The notes: generated by a model not told the origin, from the sequence alone. Counted from the stretch's first letter, positions 39,440 through 47,230 are shown. The stretch is 64,000 bases of DNA from Sulfuriferula multivorans (GCF_003851125.1 NZ_BGOW01000010.1:62001-126000); one strand, 5' to 3'. Translations and numbers: made by a program.

Positions 39440-40443
39440 CAGACCACGCCTGCGCGCAGCAGGTCGAGCATGTTGAGTGCGCCAATGAGCCGGTTATCCT
39501 CATCCACCACCAGCATGCCGTTGATGTTGTGGCTTTGCATTTTTTCCACCGCGGCGACGGCCAGCGCATCGGCGCCGATGCTGCGCGGGTTGGCGGACAT
39601 CACCTGATGGATGGGGGTGATGCGGATGTCGATGGCTTTTTCCAGCACGCGGCGCAAATCGCCGTCGGTCAGGATGCCGATCAACCGGCCGTTGTCGTCT
39701 TCCACCGCCGTCATGCCCAGTCCCTTGCGGGTCATTTCCAGCAGTGCCTCCGGTAACAAGGCATTGGCAGTTACATGCGGCAGCGCATCGCCCGCATGCA
39801 TCACATCGCGCACGTGCACCAGCAGCTTGCGCCCCAGCGAACCGCCGGGGTGGGTGCGTGCGAAGTCGTCGGCGCTGAAACCGCGTGCCTCCAGCAAAGC
39901 GACCGCCAGCGCATCGCCGAGTGCCAGCGCCGCGGTGGTGCTGGCGGTCGGGGCGAGGTTGAGCGGGCAGGCCTCCTGCGCCACGCTGGCGTCGAGGTGC
40001 ACGTCGGCTTCGCGCGCCAGCGTGGAGTTGGGGTTGCCGGTCATGGAAATGAGGCGCGCGCCGCGCCGTTTGATCAGCGGCACGATGCTGGTGAGTTCGG
40101 CGCTCTCGCCGGAATTGGACAATGCGATGCACACGTCTTCAGCGGTGATCATGCCCAGGTCGCCATGGCTGGCTTCGCCCGGATGCACGAAAAAAGCCGG
40201 CGTGCCGGTACTGGCCAGGGTGGCGGCAATCTTGTTGCCGACGTGCCCGGACTTGCCCATGCCGCTGACTACCACGCGTCCCCGGCACGCCAGGATCAAC
40301 GTCATGGCTGCAGTGAAGCTGCTGTCCAGGCGATCGCGCATGGCTTGCACCGCGTCCGCCTCGATGCTGAGTACGCGGCGCGCCAGCGTCAGGGCGGCGG
40401 CATGGTCGAATTTGGGCGGAGAGGTATCGTGCATGACGGTCAT
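39439..40443 (-). CDS. kdsD: Arabinose-5-phosphate isomerase KdsD
   Basis: KdsD makes arabinose-5-phosphate from ribulose-5-phosphate for Kdo synthesis. The 334-residue protein has a SIS domain (VVSGMGKSGHVGNKIAATLA, FVHPGEASHGDLGMI, LSNSGESAELTSI) followed by two CBS domains from about residue 210 (VRDVMHAGDALPHV, RLIGILTDGDLRRVLE, MSANPRSIGADALAVAAVEKM). Length is normal. It opens the LPS cluster and diverges from the antiporter gene across about 92 bases. Confidence 0.96.
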   Translation of the reverse strand: MTVMHDTSPPKFDHAAALTLARRVLSIEADAVQAMRDRLDSSFTAAMTLILACRGRVVVSGMGKSGHVGNKIAATLASTGTPAFFVHPGEASHGDLGMITAEDVCIALSNSGESAELTSIVPLIKRRGARLISMTGNPNSTLAREADVHLDASVAQEACPLNLAPTASTTAALALGDALAVALLEARGFSADDFARTHPGGSLGRKLLVHVRDVMHAGDALPHVTANALLPEALLEMTRKGLGMTAVEDDNGRLIGILTDGDLRRVLEKAIDIRITPIHQVMSANPRSIGADALAVAAVEKMQSHNINGMLVVDEDNRLIGALNMLDLLRAGVV

Positions 40444-40535
40444 TATGTTGTTTTGGCGACGTTTCGAATACTGGTGGAGTATACAAGACGCCCCCGCTAT
40501 TGCGGTAGTTGCGCGTAGCCCCTAATCTTGAGGCT

Positions 40536-42506
40536 ATGCATACTACCCTGGGCTTCGTCCTGATTCTGCTCGCTGCCGCCGTGATCGTTTCGGCGCTGTT
40601 TCGCGCGTTACGCCTACCCTCCATGCTGGGCTACCTTCTGGTGGGTATCCTGGTGAGTCCGCACGCCTTCAGCTGGATACCCGACAGCCAGGAAACGCGC
40701 CATCTGGCCGAATTCGGCGTGGTGTTCATGATGTTCAGCATCGGCCTGGAGTTCAGCCTGCCCAAGCTGAAAGCCATCCGCACCACGGTATTCGGATTTG
40801 GCGGCGCGCAGGTCATGGTGTCCATTTTGCTGGTGATGGCAGTGGCCTGGGGAGCCGGGTTGCCGTGGGCGGCCGGACTGGCGCTGGGCGGTGCGCTGGC
40901 GATGTCGTCCACCGCCATTGTCAGCAAGATGCTGGCAGAGCGGCTGGAACTGCAATCCCAGCATGGCCGCCAGATGATCGCCGTGCTGCTGTTTCAGGAC
41001 CTGGCCGTGGTGCCGCTGCTGATCCTGACGCCGACACTGGCGGCAGGCAGCGAAAACCTGTGGGTGGATCTGGGCTGGGCGAGCGCCAAAGCCGCCGTGG
41101 TGCTGTTCGTGCTGCTGTTCGTCGGGCAAAAATTGATGCGCCCCTGGTTCAGCATGGTGGCCGGTCACAAATCCTCCGAGCTGTTCATGCTCAACGTGCT
41201 GCTCATCACCCTCGGGCTGGCCTACCTCACCGACCAGGCCGGATTGTCGCTGGCGCTGGGCGCATTCCTGGCGGGCATGCTGATCTCGGAAACCGAGTTT
41301 CGCTATCAGGTGGAAGACGACATCAAGCCGTTCCGCGATGTGCTGCTCGGCCTGTTTTTCGTCACCATCGGCATGCTGCTGGATTTGCGTGCAGTGTGGG
41401 CGTATCTGGGCTGGGTGGTGCTGGTGCTGGCCGCGCTGGTGTTGTTCAAGGCCGCGCTGGTGTGGGGGCTGGGGCGCCTGTTCGGCAACGAGTCGCCTGT
41501 GGCCATGCGCACCGCGCTGGGCCTCGCGCAGGGCGGCGAATTCGGGTTCGTGCTGCTGGCGCAGGCGGGGAGCCTGAACCTGATTCAGGGCGCCGCCCTG
41601 CAAATCGTGCTGGCCGCGGTGGTGCTGTCGATGATGATCGCGCCCGTCATTATCCAGTATACCGATACCATCACCGGGCGCTTGTGCGGCGGCGAATGGG
41701 CGGGCCGTGCCAGGGAACTGCACGACATCGCAGTGAAAAGTTTTGCTGCCGACGCGCACCTGATCATTTGCGGTTATGGCCGCAGCGGGCAAAGCCTGGC
41801 GCGCCTGCTGGAATCCGAGGACATCCCCTACATTGCGCTGGACGTCGACACCACCCGCGTCAAGGCGGCGGCTGCAGCGGGCGAGAACGTGGTGTTCGGC
41901 GACGCGGCGCGGCGCGAAGTGCTCAAGGCCGTCGGGTTGAATCGCGCACGCGCGCTGGTGGTCTCCTTCGCCAACCTGCCGGCGGCGATGAAAATCCTCG
42001 CCGTGGTGCAGGAGCTGCGCCCCGACCTGCCGGTGATCGTGCGCACCGTGGACGACACCGATCTGAATGCGCTGAAACAGGCGGGCGCCGCCGAAGTCGT
42101 GCCGGAGGTGCTGGAAGGCTCGCTGATGCTGGCTTCCCACGCCCTGCTGCTGCTCGGCGTGCCGCTTACCCGCGTGCTGAAAAAACTGCGCGGCGTGCGC
42201 GAACAGCGCTATGGATTGCTGCGCGGATTCTTCCGCGGCGCGACCGACGAGGAGGCGGAGCTGTCGGAAATCGCCCAGCCGCGCCTGCTGTCGGTGCTGA
42301 TTACCGAGCAGGCGGCGGCGGCCGGCAAAACCCTGGACGAAACCGGCGTGCTGGAACTGGGCGTGGAAGTCATCGTCGTGCGCCGCCGCAATATTCGCGG
42401 CCTCGACCCGCACCCGGAAACGCAAGTGCTGGCGGGCGATGTGCTGGTGCTGCGCGGGATACCCGAAAATCTGGCGGCGGCGGAGATACGATTGTTGCAG
42501 GGGTGA
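40536..42506 (+). CDS. CPA2 cation:proton antiporter (KefB/YbaL type) with TrkA domains
   Basis: The 656-residue inner-membrane protein has about twelve helices of the Na+/H+ exchanger fold, starting FVLILLAAAVIVSALFRALR with LGYLLVGILVSPHAF. A TrkA-N NAD-binding domain follows (LIICGYGRSGQSLARLLE, near 405) and a TrkA-C domain (near 570-655). The architecture is that of YbaL/KefB-like potassium or cation efflux proteins. The glutathione-sensing features of KefB/KefC are not obvious and no kefG-like gene is adjacent, so the ligand is unclear. ATG at 40536 has TTGAGG upstream. Confidence 0.9.
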   Translation: MHTTLGFVLILLAAAVIVSALFRALRLPSMLGYLLVGILVSPHAFSWIPDSQETRHLAEFGVVFMMFSIGLEFSLPKLKAIRTTVFGFGGAQVMVSILLVMAVAWGAGLPWAAGLALGGALAMSSTAIVSKMLAERLELQSQHGRQMIAVLLFQDLAVVPLLILTPTLAAGSENLWVDLGWASAKAAVVLFVLLFVGQKLMRPWFSMVAGHKSSELFMLNVLLITLGLAYLTDQAGLSLALGAFLAGMLISETEFRYQVEDDIKPFRDVLLGLFFVTIGMLLDLRAVWAYLGWVVLVLAALVLFKAALVWGLGRLFGNESPVAMRTALGLAQGGEFGFVLLAQAGSLNLIQGAALQIVLAAVVLSMMIAPVIIQYTDTITGRLCGGEWAGRARELHDIAVKSFAADAHLIICGYGRSGQSLARLLESEDIPYIALDVDTTRVKAAAAAGENVVFGDAARREVLKAVGLNRARALVVSFANLPAAMKILAVVQELRPDLPVIVRTVDDTDLNALKQAGAAEVVPEVLEGSLMLASHALLLLGVPLTRVLKKLRGVREQRYGLLRGFFRGATDEEAELSEIAQPRLLSVLITEQAAAAGKTLDETGVLELGVEVIVVRRRNIRGLDPHPETQVLAGDVLVLRGIPENLAAAEIRLLQG

Positions 42507-42531
42507 CCAAGTAAGTCTGGAAAAGCATTTA

Positions 42532-42550
42532 GCCACGGAGAACACGGAGG
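42532..42550. repeat. Single arm of the CACAGAG-type repeat
   Basis: GCCACGGAGAACACGGAGG matches one arm of the paired elements at 1358-1430, 47611-47722 and 62556-62638. No second arm is seen within the next 150 bases. It lies just after the antiporter gene. Confidence 0.6.
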
Positions 42551-42598
42551 AATGCGTTGGAGGGCTACAATTTATGCGCACTTCTACGAGGGACTGCA

Positions 42599-42624
42599 AT
42601 AAAAAAGCCCGCCGAAGCGGGCTT
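42599..42624 (-). terminator. Rho-independent terminator of the prepilin gene
   Basis: On the minus strand AAGCCCGC, loop TTCG, GCGGGCTT is followed by a run of six or more T (complement of 42599-42606). It lies 23 bases beyond the prepilin stop. The antiporter may use the same hairpin from the other side. Confidence 0.88.
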
Positions 42625-42646
42625 GAGTCACACTGGTTTACTTGTA

Positions 42647-43309
42647 TTAAACGCCCATGCACACCAGGTAAGTAGTGTCGTCAACAATACCTCCGGTGCC
42701 CGTAGTGGGAATCGGCGTTCCGCCAGTAGTGGTACCAGTTGCAGTTACCATCATGGAACCAGTGGCAGTATTGCCGTCATCCATAGTGGTATCAAGTTGT
42801 TTGGCGAATTTTCCGGATATTCCGTCTGAACAGATGATGTACGACCCTTTTAACCCAGTAATCGGGGAATTGGCCGCGTTGGTTATTCCGATTTGTCCGC
42901 CCACTGCGTTTCTGGGTATGTAGTCAGTGGCACCAGTTATTGTTGAGCCTGGAGCCAGACCAGCAAGGCGAATATGCTGCCAGAACAGGTAAGACTCGTC
43001 TGTGGTAGTGGTGCTATTCCAGTTGCCGTCGATCAAGCCGTTGCCCTGTGAGTTTGCTGGTGTGGTGGCCAAGGTGCCACCTACATGAGCGACCGCCCCG
43101 GCATCATCCCCTGGCAGCGCCTTGAATTTGTCCTGATAGCCGTAGATGAACACGGGAATGTTCCTGAAGTCAGTCGCGAGGTTTTTTACCTTCGCGCTAT
43201 TGATCAACTCCTGGCCTTTCATTACGCCTCCCAGCAAAAGGCCGATGATCACCAGCACGATGGCGATCTCGATCAGTGTGAATCCGTTCTGTTTTTGCAT
43301 GTTTTTCAT
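42647..43309 (-). CDS. Type IV prepilin-like protein
   Basis: The 220-residue protein has a class III leader, cut after MKNMQKQNG before FTLIEIAIVLVIIGLLLGG, the standard prepilin N-terminus with Glu at mature position 5. The rest is Gly/Thr-rich with two cysteines near the C-terminus (IICSD, LVCMGV) that may form a disulfide. A strong sigma-54 element lies about 41 bases upstream and a terminator follows, so it is a separate, regulated transcript. It is probably the major pilin for the MSHA-like machine encoded at 50.9-62.5 kb, from which it is separated by the REP island; this is inference. Confidence 0.87.
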   Translation of the reverse strand: MKNMQKQNGFTLIEIAIVLVIIGLLLGGVMKGQELINSAKVKNLATDFRNIPVFIYGYQDKFKALPGDDAGAVAHVGGTLATTPANSQGNGLIDGNWNSTTTTDESYLFWQHIRLAGLAPGSTITGATDYIPRNAVGGQIGITNAANSPITGLKGSYIICSDGISGKFAKQLDTTMDDGNTATGSMMVTATGTTTGGTPIPTTGTGGIVDDTTYLVCMGV

Positions 43310-43349
43310 TGGTATATATCCCGGCTATATGATGGGTGATAAATTTCCC

Positions 43350-43365
43350 TGCAAGAATCACGCCA
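43350..43365 (-). promoter_or_regulatory. Sigma-54 -24/-12 promoter of the prepilin gene
   Basis: The minus strand reads TGGCGTGATTCTTGCA, with GG and GC separated by the canonical ten bases (consensus TGGCAC-N5-TTGCW). Transcription would start near 43338, giving a leader of about 28 bases before the prepilin ATG at 43309. rpoN itself is at 35500-36939. Confidence 0.75.
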
Positions 43366-43743
43366 TATTGTGGCGGCCATGATGTTTTTAACAGGCTGTT
43401 TTTAAAGTGAATTTATTTGTATTTTTAAGGCAAGCTCTGTACGGATGGGTGCGATTGCCGAGTTCTCGACAGGTGTGGCGAAAAATTGTCAAAAATCTAA
43501 CGTATCATCCAGCCCATTCCCCTGCTAAGCGCAGTCATCCAGAGACCATGCCGATAAGGTTTGGGGTGATAGAATGCGTTAAAAACCCTCTGATGAAAAA
43601 TTGGACCTGCGATGAGAAAAATCCAACCTCTCAAAATGCGCTGTATTCAACAATCATGGACTGGGGAAGGGTCAAGCGACCCCAGAGAACAAGGTTACCC
43701 GACCTCTCAAGTAGTTTTTCTACAGCCGTTAGATACTTAAAAT
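43366..43743. other. Gap at left edge of the REP island
   Basis: About 380 bases between the prepilin promoter and the HEPN-like gene. The region is AT-richer than the housekeeping flanks. I see no convincing gene, repeat or tRNA-type attachment site; a frame of 118 codons across it lacks a ribosome binding site and family features. Binding sites for the sigma-54 activator would be expected here, but none can be named. Confidence 0.4.
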
Positions 43744-44565
43744 ATGGCTACGCACCAGCTTGATCTTCTGGAAAATGCTCTCGACAGCCTCGCCGAAGCG
43801 TTGGGCAAGTACGAGGAAGGTGAAAGCGGAGAACACAAGGCGTACAAGTTCGCTGTTCTTCACATGTCGCACTTTGTCGAATTGATCTTCAAGTATCACG
43901 TTGCGGAGAAACACCCTCTTCTCATCTACAAAGATCCTTTTTCGCAGAAGCTTGACCGAACAAAGACGATTACGCTGTGGGACGCTGTCAATTTCATCAA
44001 CAACGAATCTGCCGACGCTCTCAGCAAAGCGTTTCGGGCAGATCTTGAGTGGCTAAAGCGCCTTCGGAACGACATTGAGCACCACAAGTTCTCAATGGAT
44101 GTGCCAGAAGTCCGAACAACGATCGGACGACTGTTTCGATCATTAATGGAATTCATCAATGAGTACACAAATGTTGATATTGCGTCCTCTATTCCAAAGC
44201 GCATTATTGCTACCTTCACCGTTCTATCCAACGAGTATGAGTTTCGACTTCGTGAGGCAATCAAGGAAGCCGAAGAAATCGAAGATGCAAACACGCCGCA
44301 CTACAGTTCGGGAGACACCACTGTCGTACGGTTAGAGTGCCCAAGCTGTGGAAACCCAACACTCGTTGTCAACGATCAATCGACAACAGGCTTTAAATGC
44401 ACGTTCTGTGGTAACGAGGAAAGCGACGATATTCCAGCCACATGCGACATTTGTGGAGTCGAGTCAATTGTGGGTGAGCTCGATTACTGGGAAACCGAGG
44501 ATGGTCAGATGGAGTCGCGTTGCTACTACTGTTCAGGCAGGCATCACGCCGAGAAAGATGATTAG
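43744..44565 (+). CDS. HEPN-like protein with two C-terminal zinc ribbons
   Basis: This 273-residue protein is helical in its first 185 residues, with HMSHFVELIFKYHVAEKHPLL and WLKRLRNDIEHHKFSM. The R-N-D-I-E-H run fits the Rx4-6H motif of HEPN ribonuclease domains. A zinc-ribbon-like part follows: CPSCGNPTL with CTFCGNEE, then CDICGVES with CYYCSGRH, eight cysteines in four CxxC pairs. HEPN proteins act as toxin or phage-defence RNases, often paired with a nucleotidyltransferase; none is adjacent. Codon use is clearly AT-richer than the core genes, suggesting transfer. It could instead be a regulator of unknown function. The stop is followed within 10 bases by a REP hairpin. Confidence 0.7.
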   Translation: MATHQLDLLENALDSLAEALGKYEEGESGEHKAYKFAVLHMSHFVELIFKYHVAEKHPLLIYKDPFSQKLDRTKTITLWDAVNFINNESADALSKAFRADLEWLKRLRNDIEHHKFSMDVPEVRTTIGRLFRSLMEFINEYTNVDIASSIPKRIIATFTVLSNEYEFRLREAIKEAEEIEDANTPHYSSGDTTVVRLECPSCGNPTLVVNDQSTTGFKCTFCGNEESDDIPATCDICGVESIVGELDYWETEDGQMESRCYYCSGRHHAEKDD

Positions 44566-44573
44566 CCCGGTAG

Positions 44574-44600
44574 GGCGCAATAACCAACGGGCATTGCGCC
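44574..44600. repeat. REP hairpin, copy 1 (upstream of RAYT 1)
   Basis: GGCGCAAT (44574-44581) and ATTGCGCC (44593-44600) form an eight-base stem within the longer unit GGTAGGGCGCAATAACC.GGGCATTGCGCCGCATG. The unit recurs at seven places from 44.5 to 50.2 kb; copies 1 and 5 are followed by a shared 20-base segment before the transposase ATG. Confidence 0.9.
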
Positions 44601-44628
44601 GCATGTCTCACGCCGCGATACTGCCGAC

Positions 44629-45162
44629 ATGCCTGATTATCGTCGCGCCTGGCATCCGGGCGGCACTTATTTTTTCACCGTCAACCTGCTGCAACGGCAC
44701 GGCAATGACTTGCTGACACGGCATGTCGATATGCTGCGCGAGGTGGTTCATTCGGTACGAACACGTTATCCGTTCCTGATTCACGGCTGGGTGGTATTAC
44801 CCGATCATTTGCATTGCGTGATTGAACTGCCGCCGCAGGATGCGGATTTCGCGACGCGCTGGCACTTGATCAAGATGGGATTTTCCAAGGCGCTCCCCCG
44901 TACCGAGAGACTATCGAAGGTGCGCGCCGCACGCGGTGAGCGGGGCATCTGGCAGCGGCGCTATTGGGAACACCTGATCCGGGACGAGGCGGATTTTCGG
45001 GCGCACATGGATTACGTACATATCAACCCGCTGAAACACGGCCTGGTCAAACGCGTGGCGGATTGTTGGCCTTACTCGACGTTTCACCGGCTGGTGGAGA
45101 AAGGCGTCTATCCGCAGGACTGGGCGGGCGGGGACGAGGCCGGGGTGAATTACACCGATTGA
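44629..45162 (+). CDS. REP-associated tyrosine transposase (RAYT), intact copy
   Basis: The 177-residue protein belongs to the Y1 HUH transposases that act on REP hairpins. It starts [20 protein letters not shown], has [17 protein letters not shown] with the His-x-His metal motif (HLH), and [16 protein letters not shown] with the catalytic Tyr. The family cleaves single-stranded REP DNA. It is flanked by REP hairpins in inverted orientation (44574-44600 and 45168-45194), the layout of a REPtron. A second, frameshifted copy is at 49566-50095. Confidence 0.95.
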   Translation: MPDYRRAWHPGGTYFFTVNLLQRHGNDLLTRHVDMLREVVHSVRTRYPFLIHGWVVLPDHLHCVIELPPQDADFATRWHLIKMGFSKALPRTERLSKVRAARGERGIWQRRYWEHLIRDEADFRAHMDYVHINPLKHGLVKRVADCWPYSTFHRLVEKGVYPQDWAGGDEAGVNYTD

Positions 45163-45167
45163 CATGC

Positions 45168-45194
45168 GGCGCAATGCCCTTCGGTTATTGCGCC
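45168..45194. repeat. REP hairpin, copy 2 (downstream of RAYT 1, inverted)
   Basis: GGCGCAAT at 45168-45175 and ATTGCGCC at 45187-45194, orientation opposite to copy 1 (CATGCGGCGCAATGCCC..). It lies within 10 bases of the RAYT stop. Confidence 0.9.
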
Positions 45195-45283
45195 CTACGC
45201 GCTGCCGGTTATGGGCAGCGTTGGGGGTTTAGATCACCCGGGCGTAGAATATCGCCTTGAGCAAAAACGTCGGAAGCAGGATC

Positions 45284-45493
45284 ATGAATTTCACTATAGT
45301 GCACGAACAGGAAGATGACGGACGTTGGCTGGCTGAGGTGCCAGAGCTGCCAGGCGTCCTGGCTTATGGCGCTAACGCTCAGGAAGCCATGTCCAAGGCC
45401 GAGGCGCTCGCACTCCGCGTTATCGCAGAGCGTCTTGAGCATGGCGAAAGCCGGGCGATCGCAATTAATATTTCCATCCCTGTTGCTGCATGA
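45284..45493 (+). CDS. hicB: HicB-type antitoxin
   Basis: The 69-residue protein has the HicB partial RNase-H-like fold: MNFTIVHEQEDDGRWLAEVPELPGVLAYGANAQEAMSKAEALALRVI, with the GVxAYG and EA-motifs of the family. It lacks a separate DNA-binding tail, being short. ATG at 45284 fits the fold start and GGAAG is upstream. It overlaps hicA by four bases (ATGA). The order antitoxin first is the less common but known arrangement. It should neutralise HicA and autoregulate the pair. Confidence 0.9.
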   Translation: MNFTIVHEQEDDGRWLAEVPELPGVLAYGANAQEAMSKAEALALRVIAERLEHGESRAIAINISIPVAA

Positions 45494-45702
45494 GCCAGTG
45501 GCCCTCGGCCAAAGCAAAGCGAGTTCTCTCTGCCTTGTTGCGACTCGGCTGGGAAATCAAACGCCAGTCAGGTTCTCACAGAACGCTTAGCCGTCCTGGA
45601 TTCACCGACTATGTGTTTGCCTTTCACGATGGTGAAGAGATTGGTCCCAGGATGTTGGCTCGCATCGCAAAGCATACGGGGCTGTCTCCTCGCGACTTAT
45701 AG
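45490..45702 (+). CDS. hicA: HicA-type mRNA interferase toxin
   Basis: The 70-residue protein has the HicA double-stranded-RNA-binding-like fold: AKRVLSALLRLGWEIKRQSGSHRTLSRPG, with the catalytic His in GSHRTL, then the basic strand and ARIAKHTGLSPRDL end. HicA cleaves mRNA in a translation-independent way and is held by HicB. It starts inside the hicB stop. Confidence 0.92.
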   Translation: MSQWPSAKAKRVLSALLRLGWEIKRQSGSHRTLSRPGFTDYVFAFHDGEEIGPRMLARIAKHTGLSPRDL

Positions 45703-45740
45703 TCCCAACCCGGTATTCAGCCGGACGCTCAGCCCGGTAG

Positions 45741-45767
45741 GGCGCAATAATCGAAGGGCATTGCGCC
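45741..45767. repeat. REP hairpin, copy 3 (solo)
   Basis: GGCGCAAT at 45741-45748 and ATTGCGCC at 45760-45767, within GGTAGGGCGCAATAATCGAAGGGC. It lies 38 bases after the hicA stop with no transposase next to it. Confidence 0.88.
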
Positions 45768-45853
45768 GAATGCCTGGCGGTTTTTCAAGGGTAAGGCATG
45801 ACAACCGTTCAACGTCGACTCGCGAACGATATGCTGTATGCGCCCCATGTCTG

Positions 45854-45883
45854 TTGACATACCATATGTAGGATATACATAAT
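45854..45883 (+). promoter_or_regulatory. Promoter and operator of the RelE-like/HTH pair
   Basis: TTGACA at 45854-45859 is followed after 18 bases by CATAAT at 45878-45883. A palindrome TATGTA-N5-TACATA (45865-45881) lies inside the spacer and -10, a natural operator for the HTH antitoxin. Transcription would begin near 45889-45890, at or right before the toxin ATG, implying a leaderless or nearly leaderless mRNA. Confidence 0.7.
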
Positions 45884-45888
45884 ATGAT

Positions 45889-46173
45889 ATGTGGCGAATC
45901 GAAGAACACCGCCGGGTCGACAAACAGCTTTCGGGCAGCGTGCCTATTGATGTACTCAAGAGGTACGAGAAATGGAAAGACATTGCCCGGCTTTCGGGTC
46001 CACCCGGATTACGAGTGATCACGGGGTTTCACGACGAGGCACTGTCCGGTGAGTGGAAGGGGCACCGCTCTTCCCGGCTCGGGCTCCAATGGAGAGTGAT
46101 TTATAAGGTTGCTGCCGGCGTGCTGCTGATTCAGGTTGTTCAAGTTACTGCCCATGATTACCGGAGGCCCTGA
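45889..46173 (+). CDS. RelE/StbE-family mRNA interferase toxin
   Basis: The 94-residue protein fits the RelE superfamily (RelE/StbE type): WKDIARLSGPPGLRVITGFHDEAL, EWKGHRSSRLGLQWRVIYKV, and the C-terminal VTAHDYRRP. These include the basic residues used in ribosome-dependent mRNA cleavage. Toxin precedes antitoxin (HigBA-like order). The stop is one base before the antitoxin ATG, and CCGGAGG lies inside its last codons. An upstream ATG at 45884 is out of frame. Confidence 0.88.
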   Translation: MWRIEEHRRVDKQLSGSVPIDVLKRYEKWKDIARLSGPPGLRVITGFHDEALSGEWKGHRSSRLGLQWRVIYKVAAGVLLIQVVQVTAHDYRRP

Positions 46174-46174
46174 T

Positions 46175-46435
46175 ATGAAGAATTATCGTCCTGCCAAGAA
46201 ACGAGTGGAAGTTTCTGTCGGTGAATCCGTCCGTATCCTGCGCGAACTCCAGGAACTGAGCCAAAGTCAGCTTTCCGAACTCACGGGCATTCCTCAAGCC
46301 ACCATTTCCGCGATTGAGAACGGCCGGGTTAATCTCGGCGTCGAGCGCGCCAAGGTTCTTGCCCGCGCCCTCAAGTGCCATCCCGCAGTGCTGGTTTTCC
46401 CTGGTTGGGAGGTTCCTGTTGAGGTTGCCGCATAA
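46175..46435 (+). CDS. HTH (XRE-type) antitoxin
   Basis: The 86-residue protein has a lambda-repressor-like helix-turn-helix: VSVGESVRILRELQELSQSQLSELTGIPQATISAIENGRVNLG. The C-terminal part is short. ATG at 46175 fits because CGGAGG lies 5-10 bases upstream, inside the toxin gene. It should bind and neutralise the RelE-like toxin and repress the palindromic promoter at 45865-45881. Confidence 0.88.
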   Translation: MKNYRPAKKRVEVSVGESVRILRELQELSQSQLSELTGIPQATISAIENGRVNLGVERAKVLARALKCHPAVLVFPGWEVPVEVAA

Positions 46436-46585
46436 CTCAATTGCCCTACGCGCTGGAGAAGAGGCTTCGGTTGGCATGCATGGGCGCTACGCCATGCACA
46501 TATGCTATTTTATAAATAGCGAATCCGATTTCTAATTTTCTTTGTGGCACAACGGCTGTGCCTCATTCAGGAAAGGGTGGCCACC

Positions 46586-46795
46586 ATGTCAGGGAACGGA
46601 ACAAGGGAAGGTGAAAGGCGTGAAACAATTGACGAATTGTCTGATCTGTTTGTCGTTGTTCAGGAGATGGGACGAAGGCTTGCCAATGAAACTCACGGGA
46701 ATTTATATTCCCAGGTAAGCCAGCTTAATGAACTCCTTCATCAAGCACGTATCCAATTGAACAAGATTAAAGATGGCACCGTCGAAGGTGGCTAA
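46586..46795 (+). CDS. Small hypothetical protein
   Basis: A 69-residue protein from ATG 46586, with GAAAGGG about 9 bases upstream. It is mostly helical and polar: ETIDELSDLFVVVQEMGRRL and LYSQVSQLNELLHQARIQL suggest a coiled coil. No family is recognised. It stands alone between two toxin-antitoxin pairs, with no partner of opposite type, so an orphan antitoxin or unknown small protein are both possible. Confidence 0.5.
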   Translation: MSGNGTREGERRETIDELSDLFVVVQEMGRRLANETHGNLYSQVSQLNELLHQARIQLNKIKDGTVEGG

Positions 46796-46830
46796 CTGTC
46801 CAAGCCCAACCCATCATTCCAGTCCAAGTA

Positions 46831-46866
46831 GGGTGCATGCTTTTCGGTTATTGTGCCCTACGCGCT
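46831..46866. repeat. Degenerate REP sequence
   Basis: GGTGCATGCTTTTCGGTTATTGTGCCCTACGCGCT resembles the inverted REP unit but with several mismatches in the stem. A further scrap of the same tail, TTGCCCTACGCGCTGG, is at 46441-46456. Confidence 0.6.
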
Positions 46867-46948
46867 ATCCCGGATAGCAGGCTCAACGCCACCTTTTCCC
46901 CATACGTTTATATGGCAACAACTGTTGTCCTGTGCTAGTCATGAACCC

Positions 46949-47230
46949 ATGAAGAAGACCCGGTTTGAGTGGGATGCAGACAAGGATGCAGAAAACCAGA
47001 GCAGACACGGGGTATCGTTTTCTTTGGCCCAGTATGCTTTTGCCGATCACAACCGGGTCATAGCGGAAGACCTTGCACACAGCAAAAGCGGGCAGCGTTA
47101 TTTTTGCTTCGGCGAGGTTAACGGAGGCATTCTCACGGTCCGTTTTACTTATCGTGGCGGCGTTATTCGCATCTTTGGCGCCGGCTATTGGCGGAAAGGA
47201 AAGGCAATTTATGAGCACGAAAACGAGTAA
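46949..47230 (+). CDS. brnT: BrnT-family ribonuclease toxin
   Basis: The 93-residue protein shows the BrnT pattern: FEWDADKDAENQSRHGVSFSLA at the start, AEDLAHSKSGQRYFCFGEVNG in the middle, and VRFTYRGGVIRIFGAGYWRKGKAIYE at the end. BrnT is a RelE-fold RNase neutralised by BrnA. ATG at 46949 begins the conserved region. It overlaps brnA by 20 bases. Confidence 0.92.
   Translation: MKKTRFEWDADKDAENQSRHGVSFSLAQYAFADHNRVIAEDLAHSKSGQRYFCFGEVNGGILTVRFTYRGGVIRIFGAGYWRKGKAIYEHENE

Noticed and set aside
40614-42662. Long open frame of 682 codons antisense to the cation antiporter
   Set aside because: It mirrors the GC-rich antiporter gene, is extremely rich in His, Gln and Arg, has no domain and no ribosome site; it is a composition shadow.
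43407-43763. 118-codon frame between prepilin and HEPN-like gene
   Set aside because: No Shine-Dalgarno, no family features, overlaps the start of the HEPN-like gene.
45490-45702. HicBA considered as prophage remnant
   Set aside because: No integrase, attachment-site duplication or structural phage genes nearby; the Gp49-like toxin name reflects family history only.
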